This document shows positions 60,834-64,000 of a DNA stretch of 64,000 nucleotides, in pieces. Made by a program: the position numbers and the translations under genes. Numbering within the stretch: the first letter of the stretch is position 1; every line of letters starts with the position of its first letter. The stretch comes from UBA6382 sp963617965 (lineage in GTDB: Bacteria > Bacteroidota > Bacteroidia > Bacteroidales > Bacteroidaceae): assembly GCA_963617965.1 (NCBI GenBank), contig CAVEQO010000006.1, forward strand, positions 1-64,000, written 5' to 3'. The notes under the pieces were generated by a model that saw nothing but the letters and a program-made list of their open reading frames with translations, searched no databases and was not told the DNA's origin.

Positions 60834-61385
60834 ATGGCTCTTATAAAGACAATACAGGGCAAGACCCCGAAATTCGGCAAGAACTGCTACCTCTCCGAAA
60901 ACGCCACGGTAATAGGCGAAGTGGAGATGGGCGACAACTGCAGCATCTGGTTCAATGCCGTGGTGCGTGGCGACGTGAACTACATAAGGATCGGCAACCG
61001 TGTCAATGTGCAGGACGGCTCGTGCCTGCACACGCTCTACAAGAAAGCTGCCATAGAAATAGGCGACGATGTCACCATAGGGCATAACGTTACGGTACAC
61101 GGAGCCAAGATTGGCCACGGAGCGCTGATAGGTATGGGTGCCACGCTGCTTGACGACTGCTCTATCGGCGAGGGTGCCATCATAGCCGCAGGTGCGTTGG
61201 TGCTTAAAAACACCCGTGTGGGCGCAGGAGAACTGTGGGGCGGAGTGCCTGCCAAGTTCATAAAGAAAGTTGATCCCGACCAGGCGCGGGAACTCAACAC
61301 GGGCATTGCGGCACACTACCTGATGTACACGAAATGGTTTACTGACGAGAACCCGGAAACCTTGGTCAACCCTACTGGAGAATAG
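60834..61385 (+). CDS. Gamma carbonic anhydrase family protein
   Basis: Left-handed beta-helix protein of 183 residues built of hexapeptide repeats, YrdA/CaiE type. The pattern NCSIWFNAVVRGDVNYIRIG, VTIGHNVTVHGAKIGHGALIGMGA and WGGVPAKFIK is that of gamma-class carbonic anhydrases, with the metal histidines in IGHNV, VHG and IGHG regions. Whether it hydrates CO2 is uncertain; many YrdA-type proteins show no measured activity. It is 5 nt upstream of priA. Confidence 0.9.
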   Translation: MALIKTIQGKTPKFGKNCYLSENATVIGEVEMGDNCSIWFNAVVRGDVNYIRIGNRVNVQDGSCLHTLYKKAAIEIGDDVTIGHNVTVHGAKIGHGALIGMGATLLDDCSIGEGAIIAAGALVLKNTRVGAGELWGGVPAKFIKKVDPDQARELNTGIAAHYLMYTKWFTDENPETLVNPTGE

Positions 61386-61390
61386 CCCCC

Positions 61391-63868
61391 ATGGCTTATG
61401 TGTCGGTGATATTGCCTGTTCCCGTAAAGGGTGTGTTTACCTATGCGCTGCCCGAAGAGACCGGCTGCAATGTTGCGCCCGGCTGTAGGGTTGTTGTGCC
61501 GTTCGGCACGGACAAGCTCTACACGGGCATTGTCACAACGGTGGAAAACAAGCCGCCGGAGGGAGACTTCAAGATAAGGCAGGTGACCGAAGTCCTCGAC
61601 TCCGCTCCCGTGGTGGGGCAGCGGGAACTGCGGCTGTGGAGGTGGATGGCTGACTATTATATGTGCTCCTTGGGCGATGTGATGAATGCCGCCTTGCCCG
61701 GCGGTATGAAACTTGCCAGCGAGACGATGGTACGGCTGGCGGACAGTTTTATGGATTTCGGCAGTCTCTCCAAATCGGAAACGGTGATAGTGGATTTTCT
61801 TCGCGACGGCAAGCGCACGGCCATAGCCCGGCTGCATAAATCGCTGCCGCAGAGCGGTCTGATGCGAAGCATACGCTCTCTTATGGACAAGGGTGCGCTG
61901 GAGGTCAGCGAGAAACTGACGGAGACATACAGACCCAAAAAGGAGGTACACGTGAGGCTCTGCTCCGGGTTCATGGACGAAAAGGCTCTTGACGGGCTGT
62001 TCAGGTCACTCGCCGGAATGCCGCGCCGCCATGCCGTCATCGCCAAATTGGTGGAGTTGGCCGGAGTGACGGCCGCGCTGAAGCTGAAAAATCCCAAACT
62101 GCTCCGTGAGGTGAGTAGGGCGGAACTGCTCAAGGAGGCGGGCGTAGCTCCCTCTGCACTGCTGGGACTCAAGGCCAAGGGTGTTGTTGAAACGTATGAC
62201 TTCGAGGTGAACCGCCTGCGTGCGTTTACGGGCAGCGTGAACGACAGCATCACGCTTTCGCCGGCGCAGCAGGAGGCTTACGACGGCATTTGCAGGGCGT
62301 TTTCGGACAAGGACGTGTGTCTGCTCCACGGGGTGACGTCAAGCGGCAAGACTGAAATCTACATACAGCTCATGAAACAGTGTCTCGCCCGGGGCAAACG
62401 GGTACTCTATATGCTGCCCGAGATTGCGCTTACCACCCAGATCACCAAACGCCTGCAACGGGTGTTCGGCGACAGGTTGGGGGTCTGCCATTCCAAAATC
62501 CCCGATGCGGAGAGGGTGGAGATATGGCGGAGGCAACATGGCGAAAAACCGTTCGGCATTATTCTGGGGGCGCGTTCGTCGCTCTTCCTGCCACAGAGAG
62601 ACCTTGGTCTGGTTATCGTGGACGAGGAACACGAGACGAGCTACAAGCAGCAGGAGCCGGCACCGCGCTACAACGGCAGGGATACGGCAATACTTCTGGC
62701 AAGTCTGCACGGGGCCAAGGTGCTGCTTGGCTCCGCCACCCCCTCGGTAGAGAGCTTTTTCAATGCAGCACGGGGCAAGTACGGCTATGTGCGCCTCGAC
62801 AAACGCTTTGGCGACATGATGTTGCCTCAGGTAAAGGTCGCCGACGTGAAGGATCTCATGAAGCGAAAGATGATGAAACCGCCGTTCTCGCCGTTGCTTG
62901 AGGAGGAAATGCGCAAGGCTCTGGAGGTGGGCGAACAGGTCATATTGTTTCAGAACAGGCGCGGTTATGCGCCGGTGCTGGAGTGTGCCGGCTGTGGTTG
63001 GGTGCCCACATGCCAGTACTGCGACGTGAGTCTTACCTATCATCGCAACGACAACAGGCTGCACTGCCATTACTGCGGCAATACATTCAGTGTGCCGGAT
63101 AAATGTCCGGCATGCGGGGGGCAGGATCTTCACGCCCACGGATTCGGCACGGAGAAGATAGAGGAGGAGGTGCATCGCCGTTTTCCTGATGCGCGCACCG
63201 TGCGTATGGATCTTGACACCACGCGCTCGCGCAATGCCTACGAACGCATTATAGGCGATTTCGCCGCAGGACGTACAGACATTCTGATCGGTACGCAGAT
63301 GGTAAGCAAGGGACTGGATTTCGACAACGTCCGCGTGGTGGGTATCCTTGATGCCGATGCCATGCTCTCCGTGCCCGACTTCCGTAGCTACGAGAGGGCT
63401 TTCCAGATGATGAGCCAGGTGGCGGGGCGTGCCGGGCGCAGGGCCAAGAGGGGAATGGTGGTGCTGCAGACCAGACACGCAGACTATCCGATAGTGCAAC
63501 AGGTGGTAGACGATGACTACCGGGCTATGTATCGGGAGCAGCTTGCGGAACGCAAGCAGTTCTATTACCCGCCTTTCTTCCGCCTCATATATATATGGTT
63601 CAGACACCGTGACGAGGCTGTGGTCAACGGGGCTGCCGCCTTTGCGGCGCAGTTGCTGCTCGAAGCTTTCGGAGGAGGGGTTCTGGGGCCCGATAAACCG
63701 CCGGTGGCGAAGATTCATATGCTCCACTTGCGCAAGGCCGCACTGAAAGTGTCTCTGTCAATGCCCGTGGCGGAGGTGAGGGCCAAACTCTGCGCTATGG
63801 CAGACCGAATGGCTTCGGAACGCCGCTACCGCTCCGTGACGGTATTCTTTGATGTCGATCCGCTGTAG
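61391..63868 (+). CDS. priA: Primosomal replication protein N' (helicase PriA)
   Basis: Superfamily 2 helicase of 825 residues that restarts stalled replication forks. The N-terminal 3'-DNA-binding domain (VILPVPVKGVFTYALP) and winged helix are followed by Walker A GVTSSGKTEIYI, Walker B VDEEHETSYKQ, the zinc region with cysteines in CAGCGWVPTCQYC and CHYCGN and CPACGG, and motif VI in SQVAGRAGRRAKRG. Length is standard. It is the third gene in a unit with the aminopeptidase and converges on yidD. Confidence 0.97.
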   Translation: MAYVSVILPVPVKGVFTYALPEETGCNVAPGCRVVVPFGTDKLYTGIVTTVENKPPEGDFKIRQVTEVLDSAPVVGQRELRLWRWMADYYMCSLGDVMNAALPGGMKLASETMVRLADSFMDFGSLSKSETVIVDFLRDGKRTAIARLHKSLPQSGLMRSIRSLMDKGALEVSEKLTETYRPKKEVHVRLCSGFMDEKALDGLFRSLAGMPRRHAVIAKLVELAGVTAALKLKNPKLLREVSRAELLKEAGVAPSALLGLKAKGVVETYDFEVNRLRAFTGSVNDSITLSPAQQEAYDGICRAFSDKDVCLLHGVTSSGKTEIYIQLMKQCLARGKRVLYMLPEIALTTQITKRLQRVFGDRLGVCHSKIPDAERVEIWRRQHGEKPFGIILGARSSLFLPQRDLGLVIVDEEHETSYKQQEPAPRYNGRDTAILLASLHGAKVLLGSATPSVESFFNAARGKYGYVRLDKRFGDMMLPQVKVADVKDLMKRKMMKPPFSPLLEEEMRKALEVGEQVILFQNRRGYAPVLECAGCGWVPTCQYCDVSLTYHRNDNRLHCHYCGNTFSVPDKCPACGGQDLHAHGFGTEKIEEEVHRRFPDARTVRMDLDTTRSRNAYERIIGDFAAGRTDILIGTQMVSKGLDFDNVRVVGILDADAMLSVPDFRSYERAFQMMSQVAGRAGRRAKRGMVVLQTRHADYPIVQQVVDDDYRAMYREQLAERKQFYYPPFFRLIYIWFRHRDEAVVNGAAAFAAQLLLEAFGGGVLGPDKPPVAKIHMLHLRKAALKVSLSMPVAEVRAKLCAMADRMASERRYRSVTVFFDVDPL

Positions 63869-63887
63869 TGTCCGGCAGGATGACACA

Positions 63888-64000
63888 CTACGGTACTGGG
63901 TCATATCCGCTGCCGCCCCACGGGTGGCAGCGCAGCAAACGCCTTGCTGCGAGCCAAAGGCCCTTGGCTGGACCGTGTTTGCGCAGGGCTTCTATGGCAT
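63888..64000 (-). CDS. yidD: Membrane protein insertion efficiency factor YidD, partial at the window edge
   Basis: Only the last 37 residues are inside the window. On the minus strand they read AIEALRKHGPAKGLWLAAR, then RLLRCHPWGGSGYDPVP and a stop at 63888-63890, the conserved C-terminal half of YidD (cysteine and HPWGGxGYDPVP motif). YidD helps YidC insert membrane proteins. The 5' end lies beyond position 64000. Confidence 0.92.
   Translation of the reverse strand, partial: AIEALRKHGPAKGLWLAARRLLRCHPWGGSGYDPVP

Noticed and set aside
62339..63727. 462-codon minus-strand frame
   Set aside because: Antisense to priA; no similarity to any family.

Overview
This 64 kb window is a chromosomal segment from a member of the Bacteroidales, most like the gut Prevotellaceae/Muribaculaceae/Bacteroidaceae group. 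The signs are: TAnnTTTG (-7 type) promoter motifs in front of most transcription units and few recognisable Shine-Dalgarno sequences; a GH97 glucosidase; a long-form IspG; a K+-dependent membrane pyrophosphatase; a small acidic DUF2795 protein; BACON/NPCBM-type secreted proteins; and large secreted proteins that end in a type-IX-like 'G-x-Y-x-V-N-G-x-K-V' tail. I see no rRNA, tRNA, CRISPR array, insertion sequence or prophage. The region is mostly core housekeeping DNA with two large accessory surface or secreted proteins.

Layout. 1-502: no convincing gene; two promoter motifs and a tandem repeat ahead of topA. 503-7863 (+): topA, aroK, speA, argB and a secreted alkaline phosphatase, tightly spaced. 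7937-10039 (-): tyrS and a SprT-like metalloprotease. 10168-14196 (+): a 1342-residue papain-family protease with LamG and PKD domains. 14440-17357 (+): a TetR regulator, a FabG-type reductase, an RluA-type pseudouridine synthase and a GT2 glycosyltransferase. 17429-20711 (-): polysaccharide export protein and tyrosine autokinase. 20926-23109 (-): hppA. 23267-25046 (-): sirtuin and PAP2 lipid enzyme. 25210-27453 (+): RNase R. 27549-31045 (-): GH97 glucosidase and NCS2 purine permease. 31180-32633 (+): TSCPD protein and THUMP-like methyltransferase. 32683-33294 (-): outer-membrane barrel. 33513-38317 (+): rpoN, PAP2-like membrane protein, purE, ispG, superoxide reductase. 38431-44900 (-): DUF2795 protein, and an sbcD-sbcC operon that also carries a degenerate methyltransferase and a cobalamin adenosyltransferase. 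45032-47907 (+): metal ABC binding protein and ATPase without a permease, then serine dehydratase. 47979-52637 (-): SIMPL protein, a three-gene envelope operon and TrpB2. 52896-58685 (+): a 1929-residue GH2 protein. 58964-63868 (+): Xaa-Pro aminopeptidase, gamma carbonic anhydrase, priA. A partial yidD (-) lies at the right edge.

Two themes stand out. First, the protease at 10168 and the GH2 enzyme at 52896 carry different catalytic heads on a homologous C-terminal chassis of about 1000 residues (beta-sandwich, Fn3-like, LamG, three PKD-like repeats, LamG, sorting-like tail). This looks like a modular surface-display scaffold that accepts unrelated enzymes. Second, convergent gene pairs are separated by unusually long, near-perfect palindromes (27-28 bp stems), one of which contains the stop codon of the tyrosine-kinase gene. 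That kinase gene also has a perfect nine-copy hexanucleotide repeat coding a (Tyr-Gly)9 tail, a candidate length-variable phosphorylation switch. All function calls rest on sequence reading alone; no database search was run.
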